Shown here piece after piece: positions 17,601 to 25,872 of a stretch of 58,353 bases of DNA. Position 1 is the first letter of the stretch, and each line of letters opens with the position of its first letter. The notes below the pieces were generated by a model. The model saw only the letters and a program-made list of their open reading frames with translations, ran no database searches and had not been told where the DNA came from. A program made the position numbers and the translations under genes. Source of the stretch: an uncultured Alphaproteobacteria bacterium (GTDB lineage: Bacteria > Pseudomonadota > Alphaproteobacteria > RF32 > CAG-239); NCBI GenBank assembly GCA_944390265.1, contig CALXPK010000006.1, positions 1 through 58,353 of the forward strand, read 5' to 3'.

Positions 17601-18437
17601 TTATTTTTGCAAAGAAGGACAAAAGAAGGTTGAACGTCCGCCCAAAACAATCTTTTGGATTCCTCCGGTCTTTTTAATGTTGCAACGGCAATCAGGACAA
17701 GCCTGACCGGTTTTGTTATAAACACAATGCATATGTTGAAAATATCCCAAACTTCCGTCCGGTTTTTGATAGTCGCGCAAGGTAGACCCGCCGGCGGCAA
17801 TGGCTTTTTGCAAAACCTCTCGAACTTTTTTAATGAGCCGTGAACATTCCGGCAAAGACAAGCTGTTGGCCGGTCTGGTCGGAAGGATTCGCGCCTCATA
17901 TAAGGATTCGGAAGCATAAATATTTCCGATTCCCACAATAACAGACTGATCTAATAAAGCAACTTTAATGGCGGTTTTTTTCGACCGAAATTTTTGCTGC
18001 AGATATTTGCCGTCGATTCTTTCATCAAAGGGCTCCGGTCCCAGCTCTTGCAAAAACTTTGGTTTGGCGCCGTTTTTTTCATCAAAATACGTAAACATGC
18101 CAAACCTTCTGGCATCATGATAGGTGATAAAGCCGTTATCTGTTTGCATAACCACATGGTCATGCTTTTCTTTAGGCAATTTTTTATCGCTGATTTTAAT
18201 TTGCCCGCTCATACCCAAATGCCAAATCAGGCAGATTCCGTTATCCAAATGAATAAGAATATATTTTGCGCGGCGTTCATAAGCCAAAATTTTGGCACCC
18301 GTCACTTTGAGAGGCAAATCATCGGGGATTTTTTCGCGCAAATTCTTGTTATAAATGCAAACATTTTGTATAGTGGCTTTACCGATGGAGCGTTCCATGG
18401 CGGTTTTAATGGTTTCAACTTCGGGCAGCTCAGGCAT
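17601..18437 (-). CDS. mutM: Formamidopyrimidine-DNA glycosylase (MutM/Fpg)
   Basis: Bifunctional glycosylase and AP lyase that removes 8-oxoguanine, 278 residues. The catalytic N-terminus MPELPEVETI is intact (Pro2, Glu3). Lys in RRAKYILI near residue 58 and the helix-two-turn-helix (KTAIKVALLDQSVIVGIGNIYASE) are present. The C-terminal zinc finger is unusual: ACPDC keeps the first pair, but the second pair reads FFCPSLQK, with Leu where the fourth Cys normally stands. Extra cysteines occur nearby (HMHCVY, CRCN) and might substitute. The gene is divergent from the UbiB-like gene and heads fpg - periplasmic protein - hydratase. Confidence 0.95.
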   Translation of the reverse strand: MPELPEVETIKTAMERSIGKATIQNVCIYNKNLREKIPDDLPLKVTGAKILAYERRAKYILIHLDNGICLIWHLGMSGQIKISDKKLPKEKHDHVVMQTDNGFITYHDARRFGMFTYFDEKNGAKPKFLQELGPEPFDERIDGKYLQQKFRSKKTAIKVALLDQSVIVGIGNIYASESLYEARILPTRPANSLSLPECSRLIKKVREVLQKAIAAGGSTLRDYQKPDGSLGYFQHMHCVYNKTGQACPDCRCNIKKTGGIQKIVLGGRSTFFCPSLQK

Positions 18438-18478
18438 TTTGACCTCGGATTAATGGTGTTTTTTTAGAAAGATTATAA

Positions 18479-19555
18479 ATGATAAAAGACTTTTTACAAT
18501 TTATAAAAAAAACTCTCCTTGCCGTCAAATTATCTCGGCAGGGGCTGTTTACACTTCTTTCTCAAACCCAAACTTTTAAAAACAATTTGCTCCTTGCAAA
18601 AATAAGCGCAAAACCGCAAGCCGAGCCGGATTCGTTTTTGGCTCAATGCCGAAACCCCCATTTTTTATGTTTGGTGCAAGAACTGCTCTCTGCCGCATCT
18701 TTATGCGGATTCGCCTCATGTTTTCTGCCTTGTGTTGAAGACAAAATCTATCAGGATAAAGTAAAAATAAGTCTGCCGGAAAATGACTTTGATTGGCCTT
18801 TTTACAGCCGCCTGTTGCAAGAACTTTGCCGCAAAGATTTTGCCAAAGCCAAAGGCTTGTATAAAGCCTGGCAAAATGCCGCAGATTTGTCGGCCGATAT
18901 GCGCTTATACGGTGCCCTTTTAGAAGAGGTCAATCAATCCGCCGCCCCGCTTTATACCATTGATTGGGTGGCCTCATCCAAACAAACTCTGGTGCTGAAT
19001 TTTATCCAACCTGCCAAATTGACGGACAAACTTTCCGTCCCTGCACAAAAAAATTTGGCCTTGCGTTTTGCCGAACTTTTCTTTGTCGAAAAAATGTTAG
19101 TCGAGGCATGGAACGGCGTTCTTTGCACGCAAGATAATCAAATCGGCTTTATCAATATTTTGTCTGCGCAAAAACTGGAGCTGACCGACATCAATTTTGC
19201 CGTCGATTTTTGGCAGAAAAATAAAAAGCCGCAAACCTTGGTACAAAGCAAAATTGTCTATGCTTTCGGGCTTTTGAGGTTTTATTGTCCCGACATCAAT
19301 TTAGCCGAAGTTTTGGATTCGTTTTTGCGCCCGCATTTTTTGCCCAAAAGCAAAGGCGAGCAAAATTTGTTAAAAAACTTGCATAAGCACGGCATGGTCT
19401 ATATGCCGCCCGTCGACATCAAATTCACATCGCCGAAGAGTCTGACCTATTTGCTGGATTCGCATCGGCACAAAAAAGATTCGCGTTTCAAAAAATCTTC
19501 CGCGCTGTATGTCTTGCTTTTGCTGTTGGCCTATCTTCTTTTGCGCTATTTTTAG
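18479..19555 (+). CDS. Degenerate UbiB/ABC1-family protein (predicted pseudokinase)
   Basis: A 358-residue protein whose middle and C-terminal parts align with UbiB, the atypical kinase-like ATPase of ubiquinone biosynthesis. SADMRLYGALLEEV matches the UbiB segment before the lobe hinge. TLVLNFIQPAKLTD matches its MVMERIYGIPVSD region. RFAELFFVEKMLVEAWNG leads to the site of the FHADMHPGN catalytic loop, which here reads VLCTQDNQIGF. VYAFGLLRFYCPDINLAEVLDSFL matches the region before the UbiB tail. A single C-terminal membrane helix (LYVLLLLLAYLLLRYF) remains. The KxGQ motif and catalytic residues are not seen, and it is about 150-190 residues short of UbiB. Its position beside fpg, where alphaproteobacteria carry ubiE-ubiB, supports the origin. 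The remaining role is unknown. Confidence 0.6.
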   Translation: MIKDFLQFIKKTLLAVKLSRQGLFTLLSQTQTFKNNLLLAKISAKPQAEPDSFLAQCRNPHFLCLVQELLSAASLCGFASCFLPCVEDKIYQDKVKISLPENDFDWPFYSRLLQELCRKDFAKAKGLYKAWQNAADLSADMRLYGALLEEVNQSAAPLYTIDWVASSKQTLVLNFIQPAKLTDKLSVPAQKNLALRFAELFFVEKMLVEAWNGVLCTQDNQIGFINILSAQKLELTDINFAVDFWQKNKKPQTLVQSKIVYAFGLLRFYCPDINLAEVLDSFLRPHFLPKSKGEQNLLKNLHKHGMVYMPPVDIKFTSPKSLTYLLDSHRHKKDSRFKKSSALYVLLLLLAYLLLRYF

Positions 19556-19614
19556 ACTTGTCAGAAAAGCTGAAATGCGCTAAACTCAAAAAGTTTAGAT
19601 AGAGAAAAAAGGCC

Positions 19615-20166
19615 ATGAAAAAACCACAAAGAACCCGAAAATATTTTGCCCCGCAAAACGAAGGTCAAGAGCATATCTGCGATCATCCCGGATGCCATGA
19701 AAAGGGAGAATATCGCGCGCCCAAAGACCGGAGTTTGAAAGAATATTATTGGTTCTGCCTCAAACACGTTCAGGAATATAATCAAAAATGGAACTATTAT
19801 GACGGTGCCGAAGCGCAAGAAGAGGAAGATGCCCGCCGTGCCCGCATGCGTTTTCGTTGGTTTGGCGCCAAGGTCAAATATAGCTTTGGGGATGAGTTTG
19901 CCGATGAATATAATGCTTTTCGAGAATATGCCAGCGACTTTTCGGCCATGAATGCGGTTTATTTTACCGATGAAGACCGCCGCAATTTAAAGATTATGGA
20001 GTTGCAGGATTCGGAAGAAGAACTGACGGTAGACATGGTCAAAAAACAATATAAAAAATTGGTCAAAAAATATCACCCCGATGTCAACCGTGATGATGAT
20101 CAGGCAGAAGAAAAATTCAAACTTTTGGGTGCGGCATATAAAGCCATTTTGGCCAAACTCAGCTAA
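19615..20166 (+). CDS. DnaJ-domain protein with N-terminal Cys-rich motif
   Basis: A 183-residue cytosolic protein. The C-terminal J domain (about residues 130-183) has KKQYKKLVKKYHPDVN with the HPD tripeptide, so it can stimulate an Hsp70. The N-terminal part carries ICDHPGCHEKGEYRAP and FCLKHVQEYN, a possible zinc site of three Cys and His. A charged linker rich in Glu and Arg lies between. This architecture is common in alphaproteobacteria. A GATAGAGAAAAAAGG leader precedes the ATG. It overlaps the convergent next gene by four bases. Confidence 0.85.
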   Translation: MKKPQRTRKYFAPQNEGQEHICDHPGCHEKGEYRAPKDRSLKEYYWFCLKHVQEYNQKWNYYDGAEAQEEEDARRARMRFRWFGAKVKYSFGDEFADEYNAFREYASDFSAMNAVYFTDEDRRNLKIMELQDSEEELTVDMVKKQYKKLVKKYHPDVNRDDDQAEEKFKLLGAAYKAILAKLS

Positions 20167-20987
20167 TCTCTTTCGCGATTCTGAGCCAGTTTGGCATTAA
20201 TATATTTTTCCTTGAGCATTTGGTTTTGGGCGGCTTTAGCCTTCTTTTTGTCTTTCCGCACTTCTTTGCGGCCGGTTTTTTCACAAATGGTTCGGGCAAT
20301 TTTTTTGTCATCATGTTTTTCTTTGCCAAGTTCAACAATCTCTTTGGCTTCCATTTGTTTGATGGTTTTATCGCCGTCTTTGCCGCCGATTCCTTTGATT
20401 TTGTTCACGCCTTGCATCAGGTTGACCAACTCTTTGTCGCTGAGCTTATTCCAGCTTTTATCGGTTTGTTTAAGCTCTTTTTTAAACTCGGTTTTAAGGG
20501 TTTGAGCGGTTTTTTGCGGGGTGATGGAATTTTCGTTCAGGCTTTGGCGCAGGGTTTCTTTTTTCAAGCCTTTGAAACCGGCTTTTTTGGTCATGTCATT
20601 GGCCAGATTAACGGCCGCTTTCTTTTCCGTTTCCAGTTGCAAACGAATGGTGTTGTTGGTTTCCTGCTGATGCAAAATTTTCTTTTCGTCTTCGTGCAGA
20701 GCATTATATAAAGAATTGTTGCTTTGTTCCATCAACAACGGGTCGGCAACAATTTGCACATTGTCTTCATCATCATCTTCATCATCAAGCTGGCGGATTT
20801 TCTTTTGAATTTTTTTCAAGCCGGCGGGCAAATCATTGGGTTTGGGCGGTGTGGTTTTAAAAACACTGTCCTTTTTGGCCTCATATTCCACGGCCTGTTT
20901 AATATTGGTTTTTCTGGTGATTTTTTCTTGCTCTCCGATACTGCCTTTTTTCCATTCAATATTCGGATTCGAATCATTATCGGTCAT
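20163..20987 (-). CDS. Highly charged protein of unknown function
   Basis: About 274 residues, Lys/Glu/Asp-rich, with predicted coiled coil and no membrane segment from the chosen start. ATG 20987 (MTDNDSNPN) follows an excellent GGAGGAAC Shine-Dalgarno sequence. Longer in-frame starts at 21104 or TTG 21137 would add a basic hydrophobic lead but lack a ribosome site. Near the N-terminus is EWKKGSIGEQE, very like DWKKGKTAEQE in the coiled-coil TPR protein at 23605-25008. An acidic run (DDEDDDED) and a C-terminal Lys-rich tail follow. The middle shows LSDKELVNLMQGV and KGIGGKDG. The family is not recognised. It is downstream of the PAS protein gene on the same strand. Confidence 0.65.
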   Translation of the reverse strand: MTDNDSNPNIEWKKGSIGEQEKITRKTNIKQAVEYEAKKDSVFKTTPPKPNDLPAGLKKIQKKIRQLDDEDDDEDNVQIVADPLLMEQSNNSLYNALHEDEKKILHQQETNNTIRLQLETEKKAAVNLANDMTKKAGFKGLKKETLRQSLNENSITPQKTAQTLKTEFKKELKQTDKSWNKLSDKELVNLMQGVNKIKGIGGKDGDKTIKQMEAKEIVELGKEKHDDKKIARTICEKTGRKEVRKDKKKAKAAQNQMLKEKYINAKLAQNRERD

Positions 20988-21137
20988 CTGTTCCTCCGTC
21001 CGGCTCCTGCCGAAAGCTGCATTAACACTTTCTTTCAGAGTAGCCAAAGCGCGCCGATTTGTCAATTGTTGCCGAACGAAAGATTTATAAAGAAATTTCA
21101 ACATATTAGGATGTCTGTTTGAGAAAAACAAAAGCAA

Positions 21138-22817
21138 TTACAACTTTTTATACGTAATCATGACGGAGCCGTCAGACAAGTTTTTGGACATCACCTCAAC
21201 CTGAGTTTCGTCATCGCGGTTCAAAATAAAAGTTTTGGTGGTAAAACTGCTGATATGGTTGATAATATCATTTTTAAGAGCAGGCCAGTCTTCCACATTT
21301 GAGAAGAACTTGCGTTGCATATCAATCAGTTCGGAGAGGGTGGGGTCTTGTTCCAAAACGCCGTCGCCAATCTGCCAAAGTTTAAGATAGGCTTGGTTAA
21401 AGAAGTCAAGATGTCCGTCGGAGCCGAAAATGACCACGCCGTCAAAAAGGTTTTCCAAAGTTTCTTTCTGCACCGCAAGCAAAGAGTTGTAAGCGCGTCT
21501 GGTAGCCAGTTTGTCGGAAACATCTTCATAAGCAAAAACCAAACCGCCCATCGGGTGCGGGATTCTAACGCGGCGAATGGTCTGTTCGTTGGGCAGGTGC
21601 AGCATATCTTCTTTGGTTTCGATAATGGTTTGAAAATCTTTCTGTTCGCCGTTTTTAAAAGCCTGATAGTCCGGCACTTCCGGCAACAGGCGTTTTTCGC
21701 GCAAAATATCCAGAAAGGCCGAATAATTGGGCTGTTGCTCGAGCCAAACATCATCCAATTTCCAAAGTTGGGTAAAGGCTTTGTTATAAAAAGCCAGCTT
21801 TTGGTTTTGGTCAAACACGGCAAAAGCGGTTCCGAGCTTGCCCATAATTTCAAGGTGTGCATTTTGGTGGATTTTAAGGTTGCGTTTGAAGTCATCCAGC
21901 TCGGTAATATCAATCAATGCGCCCACGGTATAAATTTTATCAAGCGAGTCTTCCACGTGGAAAGGCGATTCGATTACCTCATACACTTTTCTTTCGCCGT
22001 TTTTGATAATGTTGACGGTTTGCTTTTTGGTTTTGTTGACCGAATGGGCGAGAAAAGCCAAATTTTTGGAGATATTTTCGCCGTTAACATTGCTGATTTC
22101 CAAATGGTTGACCAAAATATCTTCACGGCTTTTGTTGTCAAAAAACTCCATATATTTTTTGTTGATTTGGAAGATATTGAGTTTATCATCGCGCATCCAA
22201 ACCGGATAAGGGATGTTATTAATCAAATCCTCAAGTTGGATAATTTGCTTGAACCAGTTTCTTTTTTCCGATTCGAGCTCGGTAATGGTCTGCGATTCCA
22301 AGCTGATATCGCGAAACCAAATCATGTCGCAATAGATATTGCCGTCGATTCCGTTAATGCGCACGCCGGAAAGCCGCAAGCGTTTATTGTTATTTTTAAT
22401 CAAGAACTCATCATCAAAAGAAACCCCGTCCTCGCGTAGCAAATCAATATATTTTTGCAGGCGTTTCAAGTCATCTTTATAAAAATTTTTCAAAATCTCA
22501 TCAAAACTGGATTTTGTACCTTCGGGCAGATTCATCATCACGGCCAGGCGCCGCGAACAATGTTCGACAATGTTTTTGCGCGGGTCATCCACTTTTTCAT
22601 CGGGATAAATAAAAGCAAAATAGCCGTCTTTGGAGGCATAAAGCGTTTCGGCATATCTTTCGCGGTCGCGATTGAGAAAATAGTTTTTTTGCTTCATTTT
22701 CAGGTAGTTGTACCAATAATAAAAAGCCAGAAAGAGCAAACCAAAGAAGACCAGAGCCAAAGCATACCACAACTCCGGTGCCGCATAATACATATCAATC
22801 AACAATTCACGGGTCAT
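21138..22817 (-). CDS. Membrane-anchored multi-PAS protein without kinase domain
   Basis: A 559-residue protein with one N-terminal membrane helix (WYALALVFFGLLFLAFYYWY) and then three or four PAS domains: one near 55-180, one near 200-310 (LINNIPYPVWMRDDKLNIFQINKKY), one near 325-440 (LGTAFAVFDQNQKLAFYNKAF) and a last near 455-555 (LFDGVVIFGSDGHLDFFNQAY). It resembles the sensory half of large alphaproteobacterial PAS histidine kinases. However, it ends at DGSVMITYKKL, just where those proteins continue into the dimerisation and ATPase domains. No HisKA or HATPase motif is found in the window. It may act as a scaffold or signal-binding adaptor. It is divergent from tsaB. Confidence 0.8.
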   Translation of the reverse strand: MTRELLIDMYYAAPELWYALALVFFGLLFLAFYYWYNYLKMKQKNYFLNRDRERYAETLYASKDGYFAFIYPDEKVDDPRKNIVEHCSRRLAVMMNLPEGTKSSFDEILKNFYKDDLKRLQKYIDLLREDGVSFDDEFLIKNNNKRLRLSGVRINGIDGNIYCDMIWFRDISLESQTITELESEKRNWFKQIIQLEDLINNIPYPVWMRDDKLNIFQINKKYMEFFDNKSREDILVNHLEISNVNGENISKNLAFLAHSVNKTKKQTVNIIKNGERKVYEVIESPFHVEDSLDKIYTVGALIDITELDDFKRNLKIHQNAHLEIMGKLGTAFAVFDQNQKLAFYNKAFTQLWKLDDVWLEQQPNYSAFLDILREKRLLPEVPDYQAFKNGEQKDFQTIIETKEDMLHLPNEQTIRRVRIPHPMGGLVFAYEDVSDKLATRRAYNSLLAVQKETLENLFDGVVIFGSDGHLDFFNQAYLKLWQIGDGVLEQDPTLSELIDMQRKFFSNVEDWPALKNDIINHISSFTTKTFILNRDDETQVEVMSKNLSDGSVMITYKKL

Positions 22818-22935
22818 CTTCTTTGCTAATTTTTTATTAAAGTTATTGCCTGATGAATGTTTTTATAATATAAAAAGGCATTCAAACAAAGAGTTTTTTT
22901 TAAATAGTGGACAAATTATAAGTAGGAGCGCATCA

Positions 22936-23601
22936 ATGTATAACTTAGCCTTTGACACCACCGCGGCGGCATGTTCCATCGCCCTTTTGCAAGATGACAA
23001 AATGCTGGATTCATATTCCCAAGCCATGGATTTTGGTCAGGCGGAAGTGCTCATACCGCAAATTAAAATATTGCTGGAAAAAAATCAGATAAGTTTTGAT
23101 GATTTGGACATGATAACCGTGTGCACCGGGCCGGGGTCTTTCACCGGCGTTCGCTCCAGCATCTCGGCGGCACGCGCATTTGGTTTGGCCAAACCGAAAA
23201 TTGCAATTTGCGGGGTTAATGCCTTTGATGCTTATTTGGTTTCTTTGGCTTTTGCGCCGGATGAAATCGGTTTTTACAATGCCGTGATAATTGAAACCAA
23301 GCGCGATGATTTTTATTATCAAATTTTTGATTCCGAGCTCAAAGCGCTGACCGAGCCGGCGGCAGATACAAGAGAAAACATCATCGCCCAGTTGCGCAAC
23401 AAAAAAGTGACCATGATTGGCGATGGGGTGGAGCGTTTTTTGATGAGTCCGACCGGTTTGAGCCTGCACTATGTCAAAGATGAAAACTTTTTGCCGATAG
23501 AAAATGTCGGTCTTTGCGGTTATAAACAATATCTGCGCAAAAGGGTAGATTATCCCAAACCGCTGTATTTAAGAGCTCCTGATGTTTGCCTGAAAAAATA
23601 A
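22936..23601 (+). CDS. tsaB: tRNA threonylcarbamoyladenosine biosynthesis protein TsaB
   Basis: Partner of TsaD and TsaE in forming t6A37 of tRNAs that read ANN codons. It has 221 residues from ATG 22936, preceded by TAGGAGC; an upstream ATG at 22846 has no ribosome site. The ASKHA fold is shown by LAFDTTAAACSIAL, the helix GQAEVLIPQIKILL and the diagnostic VCTGPGSFTGVRSSISAARA near residue 68. The C-terminal part is diverged (ending YLRAPDVCLKK, with the family's usual YLR-PD block). It is convergent with the next gene with three bases between. rimI, often next to tsaB, is absent. Confidence 0.92.
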   Translation: MYNLAFDTTAAACSIALLQDDKMLDSYSQAMDFGQAEVLIPQIKILLEKNQISFDDLDMITVCTGPGSFTGVRSSISAARAFGLAKPKIAICGVNAFDAYLVSLAFAPDEIGFYNAVIIETKRDDFYYQIFDSELKALTEPAADTRENIIAQLRNKKVTMIGDGVERFLMSPTGLSLHYVKDENFLPIENVGLCGYKQYLRKRVDYPKPLYLRAPDVCLKK

Positions 23602-23604
23602 GAA

Positions 23605-25008
23605 CTACAAAGCATAACCATATTGCAAATCTTGGCTGGACAAGATGGTGGCAATGGTTTGCTGAATGTCTTGTTTTTGTCTTTGCTCGATGATATCGAT
23701 AATTTCCAGTTCCTGACGGTCAAGTCTGCGGTTGATGCCGAGAGAGTCATAATAAACTTTGCTGGCATTATAGAGTTTGGCCGCTTGCAGGTTGTTGCCT
23801 TGTTCATAATAAAAGCGAGAAAGCATTTTGTCGGCATTGGCCACTTGCTCGGCATTGATTTCTTCGTCGGCAATCTCCAACACGTGTTGATAAGTTTTCA
23901 TGGCTTGGTTATAAGAGCCGGCTTTGTTGTACATATCGGCGGCGCGATTCCAGGCATTAACGTTTTGCGGATGCAGCTCAATGGCCAGTTCAAAAGCACC
24001 GGTGGCCAAGCGCGTATCGGTAAGGGCCGAGAGCGTGCCGAAAGTGCAAGCCATGCCGGAAGTTTCTTGAAAAATTTGGTCTTTTCTGGCACCGTTGGTC
24101 ATGGCCGAAGCGGTTTCAATTTTGGCATCCATCAAATTTTCCATCAAAGCCAAAGCATAGGTGGCATCGCCTTCGGAAAGGTGCAAAATGGCGGTGGCAT
24201 CATCGGGCAGATTGGTGCCGCGGCGAATGTCATTAAACTTTCCTTGGGCGGCCAAAGCCAAAAAGTTTTTGACCTCGGCAATGGTTTGCAAAATCTCATC
24301 TTCGGAAATTTTTCCCTGATTGCGATACATCACGGTCTGCGCAATTTTCAAATCATCCACCTTACGGGCAATCATATCAATAATCAGGCCGATGAGTTCG
24401 GGCAAAGTTTTGTTGCTTTGCTGGTAGTGCAGAACTTCTCCGGCCATAATATCAAGCGAGGTTTGTTCTTGTTCGGCCGTTTTGCCTTTTTTCCAGTCAA
24501 AATCTATTCCGGCTTCTTTGGCTTGGTTGGCTTCGTTTTCTTTGGTTTGTTTCGCCTTTTTTTCTTCCTCTTCTTTTTGACGGGCGAGTTCTTGCTGTTT
24601 CAACATTTCTTGCCGGCGTTTTTCTTGTCTTTGCAGTTCGCGTTGCTGATCTCTGATTTGTTTTTGGCGCAGTTCTTCAAGTTCGAGCTCTTGTTGCAGT
24701 TCATTGCCGTCATCATCATCTTCATCATCATCGGTTTCATTTTTGAGGGCATTTTTTTTAAGCCGCTTATTTTTTGTTCCGGAAGATTTATCGAGCTTCA
24801 AAAAAGCAATGATAGATTTGACATAAATAACAATAACCAAAAATAAGAAAACAACAAAGGCCAACAACATCAAAAGATAAGAAGCAATCCGCACGTTGCT
24901 CATGCCGGACAAATACTTATCGACCACGCCGGCAAGCACATCAATATTGGTAACGGCGGAAGCAAAAAAACTTTCCGCACAAAAGAGAGTTATGATTTGC
25001 TCGAACAT
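23605..25008 (-). CDS. Membrane protein with coiled coil and TPR-like repeats
   Basis: 467 residues. A short N-terminal segment and one strong membrane helix (ASYLLMLLAFVVFLFLVIVIYV, near 43-64) are followed by an acidic run (DDDEDDDDG), a long Glu/Gln/Lys/Arg coiled coil (about 100-165), the motif DWKKGKTAEQE near 172, and a C-terminal helical-repeat region. The TPR match is clearest at FELAIELHPQNVNAWNRAADMY and AMKTYQHVLEIADEE. A cytoplasmic scaffold attached to the inner membrane is likely. The family is not recognised. It is divergent, with overlap of starts, from the gene at 25105. Confidence 0.75.
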   Translation of the reverse strand: MFEQIITLFCAESFFASAVTNIDVLAGVVDKYLSGMSNVRIASYLLMLLAFVVFLFLVIVIYVKSIIAFLKLDKSSGTKNKRLKKNALKNETDDDEDDDDGNELQQELELEELRQKQIRDQQRELQRQEKRRQEMLKQQELARQKEEEEKKAKQTKENEANQAKEAGIDFDWKKGKTAEQEQTSLDIMAGEVLHYQQSNKTLPELIGLIIDMIARKVDDLKIAQTVMYRNQGKISEDEILQTIAEVKNFLALAAQGKFNDIRRGTNLPDDATAILHLSEGDATYALALMENLMDAKIETASAMTNGARKDQIFQETSGMACTFGTLSALTDTRLATGAFELAIELHPQNVNAWNRAADMYNKAGSYNQAMKTYQHVLEIADEEINAEQVANADKMLSRFYYEQGNNLQAAKLYNASKVYYDSLGINRRLDRQELEIIDIIEQRQKQDIQQTIATILSSQDLQYGYAL

Positions 25009-25104
25009 ATTTTTACTTTATACCATTTACAAAATGTTTTTTCGTGTCTAAGATACAAAAAATTATATAAGACATGTACCAACAATAATGGCAATAGATT
25101 AAAA

Positions 25105-25872
25105 ATGGGTTACTTTAGCCAAAGAAAAAAACATGCACGTCAAAATATGTTTATGCTGGTATCCTTGGTGATATTGGCCATAATCTATCTTTTGTTGTGG
25201 TTTGACGACGGGAACAATTCTTTTTTGCAAAACTTGCGTCATGCCCAGTTTCATTTTTACCTATATAATCTTTTTCTGGTGCTGTATACGGTTTTTCATC
25301 GTCAGATTTTATATTCAATTTTGGCGTTGTTGCTTTTGTTTTGCAACTATGGTTCTTTGGCCAAAACAGCGCGTTTATTCTTCAATCAAGAGCCTGCCGG
25401 TTTAAGCCGGTTAGACATCACCTATCAAAAAGGGGAGCAAAATTATCTTGCTCTGGCCAACGCCCAAAACATCAAAACGCAGGGAAAATTGGCGCTCAGC
25501 CCGCATTTGACGGCCTCTTTTGTCGGGCTGGAAGAGCAATCAAACCTCATCACTGTTGTCAATTTGGATTTTTCTTCAAAATATAAAAAAGAATATCCGG
25601 TTGCTTTGCGCAATTTGGCAAAATTTGTGATGAGCCAAAACGGTCCGGTCATTATTGTCGGCGATTTCGGCATTCCGAGCTGGGACATTTTGTTCCGAGA
25701 CTTTTTGAACAAAACCGGTTTGAGCGTCAAAAACCGCATTTTGTTTACCGATGGCAAAAGCGCATTTCGTTTTTGGTTTGTGCCGAGCATTAATATTTTG
25801 GGTTTTGACAATCTCGGCATTGCATCCATGAAAATGACCGGACAAAAATTTAATATCAAATTGGGCTATTGA
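25105..25872 (+). CDS. Membrane protein with eroded endonuclease/exonuclease/phosphatase domain
   Basis: About 255 residues. There are hydrophobic segments at the N-terminus (MFMLVSLVILAIIYLLLWF), then YLYNLFLVLYTVF and ILYSILALLLLFCNY, three in all, followed by a C-terminal globular domain. That domain has the layout of membrane-anchored EEP proteins: NLITVVNLDFSSKY, then GPVIIVGDFGIPSWDILFRDFLNKTGL, then FWFVPSINILGFDNLGI. Where active EEP enzymes have GDFN and a terminal DH pair, this protein has GDFG and FDN, so catalysis is doubtful. The start is uncertain (ATG 25105 or 25147; upstream 24997 overlaps the divergent gene). It overlaps the convergent TPR gene by seven bases. Confidence 0.6.
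   Translation: MGYFSQRKKHARQNMFMLVSLVILAIIYLLLWFDDGNNSFLQNLRHAQFHFYLYNLFLVLYTVFHRQILYSILALLLLFCNYGSLAKTARLFFNQEPAGLSRLDITYQKGEQNYLALANAQNIKTQGKLALSPHLTASFVGLEEQSNLITVVNLDFSSKYKKEYPVALRNLAKFVMSQNGPVIIVGDFGIPSWDILFRDFLNKTGLSVKNRILFTDGKSAFRFWFVPSINILGFDNLGIASMKMTGQKFNIKLGY

Noticed and set aside
23623..24846. Long antisense frame (407 codons) opposite the coiled-coil TPR gene
   Set aside because: Composition is a complement artefact of Glu/Lys/Gln-rich coding; no homology or ribosome site.
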